Assembly: GCF_964199755.1 (NCBI RefSeq)
Contig: NC_133904.1
Span: 1,798,001-1,862,000 of the forward strand
Direction of reading: 5' to 3'
Source of the DNA: Larus michahellis
Taxonomy: Eukaryota; Chordata; Aves; Charadriiformes; Laridae
Length of the DNA stretch: 64,000 nt
The translations under genes and the position numbers were made by a program. The notes beneath the pieces were generated by a model. It worked only from the letters and a program-made list of their open reading frames with translations, searched no databases and was not told the DNA's origin. Shown one piece after another: positions 11,401 through 26,400 of this stretch (positions within the stretch are counted from its first letter, which is position 1; each line of letters starts with the position of its first letter).

Positions 11401-14400
11401 GTTCGGGTTTTGGGTTTCGCAGCAGGTTTTGCTCCTCGCCAGGGCTGATCCCTGCTGGGGATCCCACACAGATGTTGGCAGAGACCCTTGGTGCTCCCTA
11501 GGAGCACATCTGGATGCTGGGAAGCTCAAAAGCCCACTGAACTCCCTAAACCTTGATTACTGCAGAGCTGAAGGATCTGCCCCACGGGTGGATGATGGCC
11601 AGGCTTAAGGCAGCAAGCACAGGTATAAATAATGCAGATGGATACCTTTGAAATTCAAAATTTGGGCCTGTGCTGCCTTTGCATGATCTTTGCTGGTGCT
11701 GGACGGTAGTGTGGGGTCAGACCCCGTCCTGTGCCCTCAAGCCAAGCTGATGTTTCACTGCAAGGAGGAACAGCGTGGTTTGGCTTTACCCTTGGTCTCC
11801 CCAGCTGCCATCAGCATGGCCTGAAACCTCCCCGCTTCCCTTCTGTTTAGTCGAGGGTCGGGGCCAGCCGCCCAGGCACGCTGTGGTGAACCTTTCTGCT
11901 GGCTCCAGGCCCTGGTTTCCCACAGGATTGCCTGCTTTTCCCAAAGAGTACTGTGCCCCCAGTTAGTGGGGTGATGCAGATGCTGTGGTCCCTGTGCTGT
12001 ATCGGGGCTCTGGTGCTCCCAGCGGCATCCCGGGGATGGTTCCACTCACTGGGTCACCGTTTCCTTCTGCTGTCCAGCAGAGACCCAAGTTAATATTAGT
12101 AAAACTTTGAGTGGTGGGATAAGGTTCAGGTTTCCGCTGGAAGTGTGTGCTCTGAGACAGGCTGGGAAGGGAGGGGGGTTGCCTGGGGTGCAGCCCGTGA
12201 AGCCGCCTCTGCCCCATCACAGAGATGGGTCCTGAGCAGATATTTTAGCAGCCAGTATCCCTGCTGAAGTTCAGAGACTCACACCTGCGTGGTGGTAATG
12301 AGCTTTTCCACTGCTTCAGCTCAAGACCAAGTGCTGGGCTGCTCGCGGTCGGGCTGAGTCTCCCCAGCAGCGTGACCGTGCCTGGTACCAGAGCATCCTC
12401 ACATCCCCGTGGTCCATGAGCAGGTTTGCATGCAGCAGCGGTGGAGCTTTCTCCCAGAGCTAACTCGCCGTGTCAGGGACCGGGTGGTCTCTTGGGATCC
12501 TTTTCATCCTCGTTGTCCATGAACCTGTGCTATGGGATTGTTTCCCAACCAGACAGCTTATAGTTAACAAGCCAGAAATCTCTGGCATGGGACACAGCCC
12601 GCCACCCTTTCTTTGCTTGAGAACGTGCGGATATTTACCCAAAGAAATGATTTTTTGGGGGGTAAAGAATTTTGGGCAGCCTGACAGCACAGTTGCTTCT
12701 GGCCAAAGCTACTGGAGCACAGCATAAACACGGCTGTTGAGTAGTTCCAGCAAATTCCTGCAACGTCCCCTGCTCAAGACCTGGGTGGGGATGGCTGATG
12801 TTAACAGATGAAGTTGCTTTGCTTGGCATGAAGTCTTTCATCCTCATATCCCTCCAGGTGATGCTGGGCAGCACCATGTGCTTAACTTCTAAGGGAATAT
12901 GAGCCTGGCCCAGCGTCTCCATCCTTTACCTGCTCACGGGCAGGTCTGTGAGATGGTGGGATGGGGGCCATGCTCTGCAGGGTGGTTGACCTGATGCTTC
13001 AAAACAAGTGAGCTTTTCATTTGCCCAGACCTCTGCTGTGAAATATTTTATACCAGGAATGGATCCAAAACACCAAAAATGTGGTGATGTGTGCTGGGCC
13101 CTGTAAGAGGCTGTGGCTCCGCAGAGGTGCCTACCAGGTCAGGGCTAAGCTCAGGAAAGGCTGTTCGGAGATAGTGATTCTCCGAAGGGGATAAAGAGCA
13201 GGAACCGAGTGTCTCTGCCATCACATTCCTCCCTGCCTCTGCTTCTGGATAGTATCCCTTTTCCTTATCTCATTTCATCCTAAACATGCCAAAAATCTCC
13301 CCTTGGAGGACACTACTGTAACCAGGTACGAATGGCCTTGCTCCACCATGCTCCTTAAATGACAAAATGGCATCAGTAGGTGCAGGCGACAGGAAGCCCT
13401 CCTGGAGCCACGGCTGAGCCTTGCTCCAGGGAAGGACCCTCCTCGCCTATCCCTGGGCAGGAGATGCGGGACATGGATGTGGCCGAGCCCGGCCCATCCT
13501 GCAGAGGTCCTGGCCAAGGCATTGATACACATGTGCGATTCCCCCCCTGCCCCTCGGGATTTGGATTCCCTGCCAGGCAGGGAGGGCAGGAGTAGCTAAA
13601 CCGTTGGGTGTTCAGTGCCTGCCTGGGCTGGTTTTGCTGATCTGCAGAGATTTCTGCCCAAAGTAAGCTCTCAGAGGGAGAGGCCCTGCAGACATTGGTG
13701 GAAAACACTTTTTTTTTTTTTTAAATACATTTTTCAGCCCAGTAGATGCTGTTTTGCTGTGTAGCTATAGACGCTGTTTTAGGCATGATCCTGGCTGCAC
13801 CCTGGCAGAGGAACTGCAATTTCAATGCTATTTGGAGCCTCTTAGGCTTTTTTCTCATATCTTTGAGCTGCCACCATCACTGATGGGGTGGTCAAGGGCT
13901 GGCTTCCCTGGGGACCAGGGAAGGGAGAATTTTGCCTCCTTTCCCAGCAGGACATTGGGCCAAAGACCAGCTCTGGCTCATTCTGGCCCTTCTCACATCT
14001 CTCCTGCCAACATTAGGCAGGACACAGCTGTAGTTTTCTCCTCTGTCGGTTCCTCTGCATGAAAAAAATGGATGTTATCTGCACAGAATGAGTGTACATA
14101 TATACATAAGTACAGCGTGTATTTGAATATGCAATTATGTAGTATAAAATGTCTATTAAATATGCGTACACAGTTAAAAATGAAGCCACCATGACTCACT
14201 CTGGTTAAAGGATAAATGACTGAACAAACAAAACATCTATAGTATAACCCAAGGACGTACGGAGAGAGCAGGATAATAACTGTGCCGAGCCTCGGCCAAC
14301 CCCAGGAGCTGGCAGGAGGCAGAAGAAATGGAGATGCTAAGATGAAACCAGTTGCTGGTAAGGCAGAAGCCAGATGAGTATCCTTCAATACGATCCCAGA

Positions 14401-17400
14401 GGAGTTCAACAAAAAATCCACTGAAATGCAGGAGAGTTCAGAGAAACTAAATGGTTATCTCAGAAACAGGGCTCGTACAGGAGCGATGGTTATAACAACG
14501 TGCAGAGACCCGGCTGCCAAATACTGAATGTGGAATCTGAGGACTTTGGCACCTATCCTTCAGTCTGAGTCTTCTAATGCTGCTTTTGGCTCATGTGGAT
14601 GGTTTTAGAAGGGTTTCAAAGCAGCTTTTATATATATGTGTGTGTGTAGAGGCGTATTTGAGCGTAAACAAACATATATAACATTCTCTAGGTATATTTT
14701 TAGTTGTGACTATTTCTCTTTTTCGAACCTTTCAGGGAGGGAGACAGATCACTTGCACATGGGGGCTGTAACTGCAACCCTGATAGTGGAAAATCTGTGA
14801 GGAAAGAATTCAGATTATTAAACTCCGGGGGGGGTGGGGGGGGGTGGGGAACAACGCTTGGGTATATACTGCTCGAAAAGCTCATCTATTTGTGGGGTGG
14901 CTCTTCTCTGCTCACCGTCTTCCTGAGCAGGGAATGGCTTTCAGAACTCCCTCTCAACGCTTTCCCCCACTTTTTTCATCAAGCTGCAGGTGCAACCCAA
15001 GTGCCTTCTCCAAGTCTGCGAATGGAAAAAATGACAGCAGGTTCCCGAAACTCACCCTTAAAGCGTGACGTAGTTTTATACCTCAGCAGCCGGGCAGCCT
15101 TCCTGGTGCGGGCAGGGCAAGCGGTGCCCGGCGTTACGGGATCTGAGCATCCCCAGTCCCCAGGACTGGGCATCTCAGGTAAAACAGGGGATACAGTGCT
15201 CGGGATAAAGTGGCACGGCAGGAGCTTCGGTAGAAGGAGAGGAGCTACTGTACGTGCAGAGGTGATTGTGGTGGTGGCCTGAAGGGGTGGCTTGGCTTGG
15301 AGCTGTTCCTCTGCCTCAAGGTCATACTTCGGTTCATGCCGTTCTGGCGGTATTTAAGGTATGAATTGTGTGAGTTCAGGCACATTTGTTGCTGTGGATG
15401 GATTTATTTGGGCAGAATACTTGTGTTCAAATGTGGAAAGAGTTTTCACAAATGCACGTGGGAGTTATGTCCCTCAGACATGGAAGCTCCCATCCCCGTG
15501 TGCGCTCTCCTCATACTGCACATGGAAGTTTGTGGTGAACACAAACTGGAATTACCTTGAGCTTGGGAACAAAATATCTTTAGGGATCCAAAATTGGGTA
15601 AAAAATGGGGAAAAAAGTTTCCTCCATCTTTCATCTCACCTCTCCCAATTGCTTTTCCTGATTGCCGCCCATCATCCCATGAGCAGGAGCTGTGCCATTC
15701 CCTAGGGAAGGGCAGGAGGACCCATTCCCTCCTCCCACGTGTACATGGGAGGACACACCAACCACCGCCCTTCACTTTCCATTGCCACCAGACACCCCAG
15801 TACAGAAGCAGGAGAAGGAAAGGGGCCCGGGGGGTGGGTTGTGCCCCCATGGAGCAGATGGCAGCAGCCGTGACGCTCCATGCAGCGAGTGCCGGGATTG
15901 CTGCCCCACGCCGGCTTCTGTCTGCGGATTGAAAGCTTCCAGCTATGCAAAAAATGAAGCTTGAGTAGAACTGGCTGTGGAAGGAAAGCGCTGGGAATAA
16001 ACATCCATTAGCCTTCAGAAGCCATAAAAATAATAAATATAGCATTCCCAAGCTGGCTGAGGCCAGGGCTTCGCTGATGCTGCTGGCAAGGTGGCAGGGC
16101 TGGGGAGTGGGTCCGCGGCCAGATGGGCTTCAAGGGCTGTGGGTCTAGTATTTGGGGTGCTGGATGCTCTCTCCCTCTTGAACTCATGTCTCACACTGTC
16201 CCTGCCCTGCTTTGCACCAAAGGGATGCTGTGAAGCCTCGGTGCAGGGTTTGGCCCCTTTGGGCTCCCCTGCGCACAGTTCCCCACCGTCCTCCAAGGGC
16301 TCGTCCTTGCAAGGTCCCCCCCTCCCAAGGGTGCCTGGAGGGGGGCAGCCCTGAGCCCCCATCCCCGTGGCTGCTCCAGGCACAGACATGACGTTTCCAG
16401 TCTGAGCGCGGCCAAAGGGAAAAGGAGGAGGGGGAAGAGAGAAAAATCTGCTTGGTGGATTTAAAGCTATAATTGTGCTGATCTGGAAAAACAGTTAAAG
16501 GGTTTGCTATTTCCCTACTACTGCGAGAGGCTTTCTTGGCTGCAATTCTCCTGTGGTTTGGCCAGTACCCGAGCTCTTGGAATTATTTTGGTGAAAGGGT
16601 ACATAACTGCAAAGCATTCCTCCGGCGCGGGGATAATGTCTGCTCCCAGCTCTCCCTCCCACCGCGCCGGGGCTGCAGGCATGGGCTGGCCGCAGGGTGC
16701 GGGGTGCTGTAGCGGCCCACCCTATCTCCCGTGTTCAGGGGTTGTTCCTTTTTTGGCACATTATGGCTTCTTTTTTCCCCCAGAAAATCCCATAGGCTCT
16801 GTTGTTAGCATCGCTGGGCTCCTTGGGGCTGCTCCGCAGTTTGGTCTATCCCTGCCTGGCACCTTCCCCAGGCGCCTTGGAGGACACGGGACAGCTGATA
16901 GCCCTGGGCCAGATCTTCTCTGCCATGAAGCACTGTGGTTATCACAGACGGCAGCGTCAGTTTGCATCAGCTGCAAGGTTAGGCCCTTTCATTTCTTTAT
17001 TTTATTTTTTTTTTAAAAAGCAGTTGGTCTAATCGGAAAAGGAGATGTGGTCTCGTGTTACTCGCTGTAGGGCTCGCAGAAGAGAGGGGCTCGTGGGAGG
17101 ACGTCCCCTCGCAGACAGACCTGGGCTGTGTTCCACTGACACGCTCTTTCAGCCTGCTACCAAACAAAAAGAGGAAGGAAAACATCTGCTGCCCTGTCCA
17201 GCAGGGGGGGAAAAAAAAAGGCAAAACTGCACTTGGTATTTTTTTCCACGAGGGAACCAACGGGAGGCACGTGCAGGAATGGGGATTTGGGCTGCACGAC
17301 AAACCGGCCAGCGGATGCCCCACAGCTTCTGGCCTCCTGAGCATCCCCGCATCTCCGTCTTGCCTTCCCCGCCTTGACAGCCTGAAAACTCCCTCTGCCC

Positions 17401-20400
17401 CAACCCTGCAGGTTTACCCAGGGCTTTCCAAACTGCTGTGGCAGGAGCAGCATTCCCTTACCTACCTTTGCTTGCCATGATGCACGGGCGGGCTTCCCTC
17501 TCTGAGCTGCACCAGGAATTTTAGGAAGATACAGAAGAGGTCCATCAAGCACGAGCTTTCGCAGCCAGGCCCTTGTCGTATAGAGGAAAATTGTCTCCTC
17601 GGTGTTTGTGTTGTGGGGTTTTTTTGTTTGTTTTGTTTTTTTTTTTAAAGCATCCTCATTGCATGATAGCGTTAGCATTTGGGTGCAGCACTAAGACCCC
17701 AGCACCCCTCCCACAGTGAGCCCGGGGCAGGCTGGAGGTGGACGGACACCAAGTCCTGCCTGTGCCACCACACTACGTGTGTGCTGCAAAACACCTATAG
17801 CCTCATTTATGAAGATCTCTACGGAGGAAGGGGGTCTTGCTCCTTCCCATCCCAAGTTGCTCACTCAAATAAAGGCCTTTGCAATCACATCTTCATTATT
17901 TAGGGTTAGGGGCTTGGTGCCCTGGTCTCAGAGCACCGAAAGGCAGCTGTGATATTGGAGCTGGTGGCTCAATGGTGCCTCCAACGCAGACATGCATGGG
18001 TAGGGAACCTCCCCCAGATGCTGTTGGCTGGTGATGATGGGTGTCTGGGGAAAGCAAGAGGCACCTGGTGAGAACCAGAGTCACAGATCAACGTTTGCTT
18101 TGGAAACCTCCAGAAGAAAGCCAGAGATCACACGAGTCCTGCTGGACACGTGCAGCCGGCAGAGAGCATCGGCCGGCAGCTCCAAACGCGGCAGTGGAAA
18201 CCCCTGGCCGGGCCAAGAGTCGCTGACGGGCCTGGGCTGTAAACACCTCTTTATTACAATATCCCTAAGTAAAAGGGAAAAAATTACACCAGGAAAAATA
18301 AGAAAGTATCATTACTGTTGACCACAATATTCTGCAAGTTCCTCAGACATGTTTTGCAACACGCCCCTCAGCTGCTATTTTAAGGAAGAGTGCCGGTAAT
18401 TTTGCCTACGGGGGTGGCTGTGTGATGGCTGCAGCAGCATGCGGCGCTCGGACCCGGCTTGCCTCCGTCTCCGAGTCCCGGGTCCCCTCGGGGCTGTTCC
18501 CGTGACGTGGCCGCTCGGCGTGGGGGGGAGATGACCCGCGGGGCCCTGCCCGGCCCTCGGGAGGGGTTTGCAGACGCGCTGTGGGAACGGGCTGTGTAAT
18601 TAGGAGCATCCATTCCCGGCTGGACCCGACGCGCGGAACAGCTGGGTAAATTACGGTTGTGTTTATGTTTCGTTTTGCAATGAGAGGGTTTGTCATAAAG
18701 CAGAGAGAACATTGATCAGCCTTTAAAAAAAAAAAAAAAAACAAAAACACAACAGCCGAAGGTGCTTGTGCGCGTCAGTGGGAGACAGACAGCATCCCGC
18801 AGGCACTCCTGGAGCAGGAGGGGACAGGGATGGGGACGAAGCTCATGCCCAGGAGCGGGTCTGAGCCTGGACCTGGTCACCTGTGCTGGGCACTGTGGCG
18901 TCAGTGGGACCCAAAGCTCAAAACAAGGATGCACTATGTCTCGTGAGAAATCCCCTAAAACACACCAAACGTGGGGATGGAGCACTGCGACTGCTCTGTC
19001 GTTAGCCGGTTGTCTGTTAATTAGGGTGACATGGGGAGACTCGGGAGTCAGCGAGAGGGTCTAATGCCTCCACCAGGAATGATTTATCATCCTGAGAGAT
19101 GATTTATCAGGTATTCAGCGGGCAAAACAGTCTTGCAAAGGGTGTAGCGCCCCCCCGCAATCGCTGCTAAATAACGAGCCCGAATGGCTGGTTGGTAACG
19201 AGCCGGCCCCGAGCCGGGTGCTGGAGAAGAGCCCCTCCAGAGCTGTGTGGAGGACGTGGGCCCAGCAGCAGCACTGGGGCTGCAGGTGGTCAGGAACGGA
19301 TCGGGGCGAGATGGTGTTCCATGCAGGAGAGAAGGATGTGGGTGAAACCGCCACAGCCGGGAGGAGTATCCTCTCCTGGGTGGCAGCACCCATGGGATGA
19401 TCCCTCGCCAAGGGCAATGGAAACCTGATGCAAACGATGTAAATACTTCCCTGCTGTATATACTGTAAATTCCCCCTGTAAATACTTTGCTCCTGCCTCG
19501 GTGCGCCGTGCTTCTTCAACACTGCTTTCCGAATGTCCCCAGTTGATCTCATTTAACACGCCGCTACCCCCTCGCACATCGGGGTGGCCTGTTGGTGCTC
19601 CCAGACCCGATGCCTCTCCTCGCCGCCAGCCTGTGCTCCTCTCCCAGGCACCCCAAGCTCCCCCCCTGGCTGTCCCCAGCCCACGGGGCTGCCCCATGGA
19701 GAGACCCAAAGCATCGCTTCATCATCTTCTGACGTCTCTGCTGCACCTCCCCAGGCTTCGGGCAGTGCTAAGGGGTGGATCTGGGTTCAATAATGCAATT
19801 GTCATCAACTCCAGCTCCCTCAGTGAGACCGTGCTGGAGGTCACCCGGCCACAGCTCTTTGTCCCAGGTGTGTTTTCGTGGTGGCCTTTGGTCACCAACA
19901 CATGGGTCTTGTCCACTCATGGGGAGCAGAACTGGCCGGGACAGCAGTCTGCCCGCTGCTGCCCATGCAGTGTGATGGGGTCATCACCATCACTGGAGCC
20001 GTCCTGCAGCGCCTGTGCTCCTCAGCGGAGCTGCCTCGTATTTAAAGATGCAAAAATCACCACAGAAAGCTGCTGTCAGACCAAAGACCCATTTTCAGGT
20101 CCCACATCCTCCTGTGCCACCATCTCTTTGACTCCTCTGCCGTTTCTGCCTCTCCTTGGACTCCCACTAGGTATTTTTTTCCACCGTTGCCAATGCGGAG
20201 AAAAACATTTCAAAGTCCATTCCTCTGCCACGCTCCCTCCAAGGAGCCCCAGTCCCATTTAAAGTTTTCCACAGCTGAACTTTCCCTTTCCTGAACCTCC
20301 TTAATCGCTTCTTCATCCAGTTCCATCTTGAATAAATTAACTGCAAGTGAATTTGCCTTGCAGGAGATTAAGTGTCCCATTGATTGAAAAATCCTGTGAA

Positions 20401-23400
20401 AAGCATAGTTGCTTCTCCATTCCTCCCTAATCCCCACATTCCCGGATCACCAGCTAGACATACCTTCCTTTCCTGATTTCTTTCCATTTAACCAAAATAT
20501 CTTAAGGCCCAAAATGAGCTTTGCAACCTCTCCGCAACGTACCCAGGGAGCCTGCTGTGCCGGGGAGGGTTATTCCCTTAAAAAGTCAGGAATTTGCTGG
20601 ATGCAAAAAAAAAAAACCTGAGGGGTCTCAGGGGTGTGGGATCATCGTGTGTATGGGGCAAGGGGCTGAGCGGCGTCCGGGTGACGATGATGGTTAATGC
20701 AGCCCTGGCAGGGGAAAGCGCAGGTAAAAACCAACAGAGCTTTAGGGGCAATAGGCAGAATTTAAAAATTATGCAATAGCGAATAATAAATGAAGTTAAA
20801 AAGGGGTCAAGTAAATGAAACAGAAGCAGAGCCAGGTCTGTCGGAGGTTTGATGGCGGTGGTACGCTCCTCCGGGAGGGGATGCTGGGGACGGGCACGTC
20901 CCCTTCGTTCAGGGCAGGAGCTGGCAGGTACATCCAAATGGCCACGAATTTTTAAGTGTTGAACTCTGTGACAAATTTCCCAGGGAAATGCTGGCTCCTC
21001 CACCGCCTGATGCCTTCAAATCAGGGATGGAGGTTTTTCCGGGAGAAGTGCTCCAGCCAAACATCATTTCTTGGGTTTAGTAGCGAGACAACTGGCAGGA
21101 ATTCATTTCTGTGACACAGGGAATTTCGCCGGATAGTGTTTTGACTATGGGAAAGAAAAAATACCCCAATATCGGTACCGAGCATCTGTGACTGTTTCAG
21201 ACACTGGAGCACGGCAGCGCTCCAGGCTTTATGTTGCCCTGTCGTGCTAGAAGCACCGTGTGCTGTAATGAAATCATTTAAAATAGCACAAAAACCATGC
21301 AAATGGAGCTTGACACATCGATTTGATGTTTGCTGTGAGACTTGCCCGGGCTGCAGTGACGGAGGCAGCCGTCCCGTCCCCAGCCTGGGCGGCACACCGG
21401 GAAGCAGGACCCAGCACAGATGCGGATGCCGGCTTTGCTGGCAAAGCAGAGATTGGCTTTCCACTCCCCTCGCCGCACAGGCAGAGCGGAGGCTCCTCGG
21501 GTATTTCCACCAACAGCTTGGGTTTCCTTTTTTTTTTTTTTTTTTTTTCTTTTTTCCATTTTTTTTTGTTTTTTTCCCAGGATGAAAGTTAAAAATATGT
21601 CCTCAGACATGTCGCTCTGAGCAGTCTGCGCTTTTCCCTTTGCTTTGCTTTTGTTTTGCCCATAAGGAGCACATGAAAAGGAAGGCGAGGGCGGGCTTGT
21701 TTGGTTCTTATTTTCTTTTAAAGCTTCATTTATTAGCCAAGCCGTGACGCGAGGGCCTGCCGCTTCCCTCTTTGCAGAGGGCTTTGCTTGTTTAGCATCA
21801 GGCTGGGGCCGGGGGCGGGGGGGGATTGCACCCCTCCAGGGAGGGCAAGGGGGGGAGATTTGGGGTGCCCCAAGGGTGCGTGGGGAGGGGGAAAGCCGGG
21901 ACGGAGCAAAGGATGGCTCCCTGCGGCAGCAGGATGCTCCGATTGGATTTGGGTGATTTGGGTTGGCATTTTATTTTTTTTTTTTTTTTAAAGATAAAAA
22001 AAACAACAACATTTAGAGCGCAGGTTTGCAAACCGCAAAGGAAGAGGTTTGTAAGCAACCTGTGAGTCGGGCAGCACCTCCGAGAGCCGGCTTCAGGGAA
22101 CACTTCGCGCGTCCCTGCAACCGGCACCTTTCAAACAGCTGGAAAAGGCTTTTCCCCCGCTGCCAAGTTTCCATGAGAATTTGACAGCCTCAGCTAATGA
22201 ATCGTTTAGATTTAACCGAAAAGGGAAAACAATGCCATTGTCTTTGGGGAAACAAAAAATTCTGTTTTCATGAGCTTCACAACTCCTCTGCCTTCGTGGC
22301 AGCGTCTGTAAATATTTGGGCTTTCTTTGAGCTTCCAGCCCTGACGTCGGGCTGGGGAGTCGGGGGATGGATGGTTTGCCCTCGTCATCGTCTCGCCTTT
22401 GAAAGCGATGCTTCGACCTAAGGACCACTGGTGTCGGGGAATATTTATTAATGGCTAGCGTGATAGTATTAATATGTGAGTACTAATCAATGGGAAAGTC
22501 TCAGCTGGGTTTTTCCTGCTGGGGGGGTAATCAAGGTGTGTGTGGGGGGGATCAAAGTGGAGCTGCTGTGAGAATTTCATGTTAAATTCTGTCTGTGTTA
22601 AATTCTTCTATTGGAATTGAAGAATTTAAAAATGAGAACGTTGCCCCCGGAGCTGCCGCAACCTTTATTTCTTTTCATCCGCAAGGTCTTTTTCTCTCCC
22701 CCTCCCGCGCCCTTTCACCACATTTCACATCTTCCGCCTTCCCCCCCGTCCCCGACCACAAGCAAATGGGCATCGGTAGCACGGCAGAGGCTGAGGGACA
22801 CGAGCAAACTTCTTGTACAGGTCAGGGAGAAGGTACGAGATTCCCCTGAGCTCCTGGATGCTATTGAGGACAGTTCCAGATGGTTATTATTTTCCCCTAA
22901 TTAATCTCCTTGTTAGCAATGAAGCTGTAAGACAGGAAGTATTTCCATGAGAATCCTTAAATGCCGCTTAGATTTTGGAGGTTTTTAATTTGGTGAGCAA
23001 TTCCACTTTATAGCGATGGAATAAAAGAATGAGTGTTCAGTGTCTTTGTAGAAGCAGCATTTAAAAAAAAAAAAATTAAAAAATTACCATTTCTGGTCTA
23101 ACAGGGAACATCTGTGCCGGGGACGGTCGCTTTGCCAGCTGCTGGGTAGGGCGGTGGAGAACAAAAGAGGTCCTGTTTATCTGCCGATCCGGACTTAGAC
23201 GGTTGTATCCACCGATAGGATTTTGAAAGCAGAAAAGCAACGGTGCAGATTTTATTTTGGGCTAACGCATTGGGAGCAGAAGATGCCAACAACCCGTGGT
23301 TCGGAGTATTTTTGAACTAGCCTGGAAGGAACGGTCAAATTCCTCAGGTCCTGCTCCCTTCCTCCTTTGGTTTGCTGTTTTGTACTATTCTGGTCAAGTC

Positions 23401-26400
23401 CACAAGAAAAAGTGAGAAAAATGCTTGCGATGTCCCAGATGCATCCCAACCGGTGGCCCGCACCCTTGGTGGGTGTATGTGGGGGTTTTTTTATCAGCTG
23501 CTCTTATTTTAAAGAGAAGATAGATGCCCAACACCTTCACTCACTGCTGAGCTGGGGATCCAAACGTATGACTCCAGGCTGCTCGTACGTGAACAACCCA
23601 GGTTGGAGCAAAAAATCTGGAAATTCACTTTTTCAGCCTTTTAGTGGGGAAAAGCCCTGGTGGATCCCAGTGTGATTCGCGGTTGCTGCTATGCCAGCTC
23701 CTTGGTATTCCTTTGGGTATTGCTAGGCGGGACCCCTTCATACGCATCCATGTCCTGAAGACACTCCTAGCACGAAAAGGTTCCTCCCTTAAGCAGCAGT
23801 GAGAAGGGACACCTCTGTCCCCCGCTTCCCAGGGCCAGCTGTGGGGACCTCAGATGGATGCTGAGGGTTTCGGTGCCATCCTGGTGCTGGTGCCGGCCAC
23901 GAGGCGAGGTGGTGGCAAGGGTCCCCTGCTCCTCCCCGCGCTGCCAGATGGTTTTGCAGACCTCGCTCGCTGCCAGGCATTCATTCGCCCCCGTTGCATC
24001 TGATGGCCATTACCTCCAAGCAGCAGTGAGTCATCGTCTCTGGCCTATTGCTGCCTGCTGTCATGGGAAGGGGAAGTCAAACCAGTGGTTTTGCTGCTTG
24101 CACTGAGTCAGGTCAGAGGAATGATGGCATCCCCACAGCAAGAGAGCCTCTCCTGACACCTCCTGACCCACGTACCAGGGGCTTGGGCTGGGAATCGTTT
24201 TATTCCCCTCTGGCAGTGGCTGTGGGTTTGCTTCCACGCTTCCCATCCAGCCTCCGGGCGCTGACAGACCCCTCTTTCCCGCAGGCTGGTGGTGGGAGCT
24301 CCCTACGAAACCAACGGCCAGCAGAAGACGGGAGACGTCTACAAGTGCCCAGTGACCAGCGACACCCACAGCAACTGCACCAAACTCAACCTAGGTACCG
24401 CACACCCGTGGGGCACTGGGCGGTTTTAACATCGTGCTTTTTATCACTGCTTCAGTCTGTAAAGATGCACCCTGTCGCGTTGTCCAGGTCGTCCCCAAAA
24501 ACATAGGGACTGCGTGTTTTGGGAGGATTTTTAGATAGGGAATTATTTCAGGTGTTCACGTTACTTCTGGTGCGGAGCTTTAAGCAACGTTAGGGTAAAC
24601 CAAGCAAATCAGAATAAATTAAAAGGTTATGTATTTTGATATAGCTTAAACTGGTTTATTAAATGACCAGGATAAACTTATCGGCAGATAATGGTCCCAC
24701 TAGCAAATACCTGACTGCACATGGCCGTGTCTGTATTCCCTCTCCGGGGGATGCTTGGACGACGTGCCCACCACAGAAGGTTCCCTGGGCTCAGGCAAGC
24801 TTTGCTCCCAGCACCCAGCCTGCCCCCACAGCTGTGGTATTTGGGGAACTATCCCCCAGCCCCACCAGCCCCCGGCCCCATCACTGCCACCGCAGGAGGA
24901 GAGACCCTGGGGGTGCTCCAGGCCGGCGGACTTCTCAATCCCATCTCCCCAGATGGAGAGATTGGGCTCTTTCTCGGGGTTTCTCGGGCTGGTCCACCAC
25001 CTACCATGCCAAGAGCACGGTATTGCGATACCAGGACATGCCCTCCCTGGGCTGGGGTACCGCAAAGCACAGCGGGACAAGTCCCCTTTGCTGCCCAAAG
25101 TGGGATGCCCGAGGGGCATGTCCCTGTCTCGGCAGGGAACGTGAGAGATGAGGACTTTCTCATGGTCCTGAAGAGCGTTGCTGGGATCTGGGGGCAAGGT
25201 CTAGAATTTTTTAACACTGGAGCATCTAGAGCGGCCGTTGTCACTTTATTTTTCATCATTATGTATCTGAACTGTCCTGGGTTTCTACCAGAGCTGATAA
25301 GAGAGGAGGAACTTTGGATCATCCACAATATTTGATTGATTGGCTCCATATCTTTCTTTTTAAAAAAAAACATTGCATTCTTTTTTCCTCTTTTTTTTTT
25401 TTTTTTGTTATTTGCTCTGAGAACCTTGAGATTCTTCAAGGAAATAAATCTCTTGTGTGTTTATATTTGAATCTTGCTAAAAAGCAATCTTTTTTTCCAT
25501 TGGAAACGAGTTTCAGATGAAAAGATTGGTTCCGTGATTTTTTATTTTTTTTTTAATTTCCCCCACCACCACCACCATTAACTTGTCTAGTTAGCACATC
25601 CACTGAGGCCATTTGAGTAAAACCAGGCGCGGAGCTGCCCTGGGGGGATCACAGAAACATAGAATGGAGGGGGTTGGAGGGGGTCTCTGGAGATCATCTT
25701 GTCCAACCCCCTGCCAGAGCAGGTTCAGCTGGAGCAGGCGATGCCAAGCTGACAGCGAGCGTGCAGCAGGGACAGCCGTAGCGTGGAGAAGCAGGAGCTG
25801 CCATGGGACCGGGGCTCTGCCCTCCCCATGCCAAGCGGGCAGCGGATGCAGGAGCTGGCAGGGAGCATCCTGCTCCCCAGCGCAGAGCCGTGATTGCAAG
25901 CTGTAGCCTCCCTGGGTACCAGAGCAGGACAGCGGGGTGTCAGCATCTGCAGCCGGCATCCTGGAGGATCTACAACCCGGGCTAAAGCCCCTTTTTCTCT
26001 GGCTCTGCTGCGGCATGCGTGCAGACAGCGGGTCGGAGGAAGCTCAGGGTGCGTGGGTCGGGGGGGGACTGCAGCCGTCAGGTCCGAAGGGGAGAAGCGA
26101 GGGGTTGCCGGAGGCTCCTCAGCATCGGGCTGAGCTCCCTCGAGCTCCGGGTGGTGGATCCCGGTTTGCATTTGGGGTCTGAGCCCGCCCTCAGTTTAAA
26201 CCTCAGCAAGAAACTTCCCAAGGCCATAGGCAAAGAAACCCCACACCCCAGTTTTACCATGAATTGCCCGATGTCCCCCCTTCTCAGTTTGCTTCTTGGG
26301 CAGAACAGCAAAAGGGGAGCCCTGGGTCACGGGGAGCTGCGTTGCCCAGAGCCCTGAAGTGGGGAGAGGGTGGCCGGCAGCTGGCACGGCTGGGCAGAGG

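Noticed and set aside
18718-18746. Poly-A and poly-T runs in introns as tails of processed pseudogenes
   Set aside because: I looked at the sequence preceding such runs (for example near 18724, 23060 and 49690) and found no coding remnant or flanking direct repeats.
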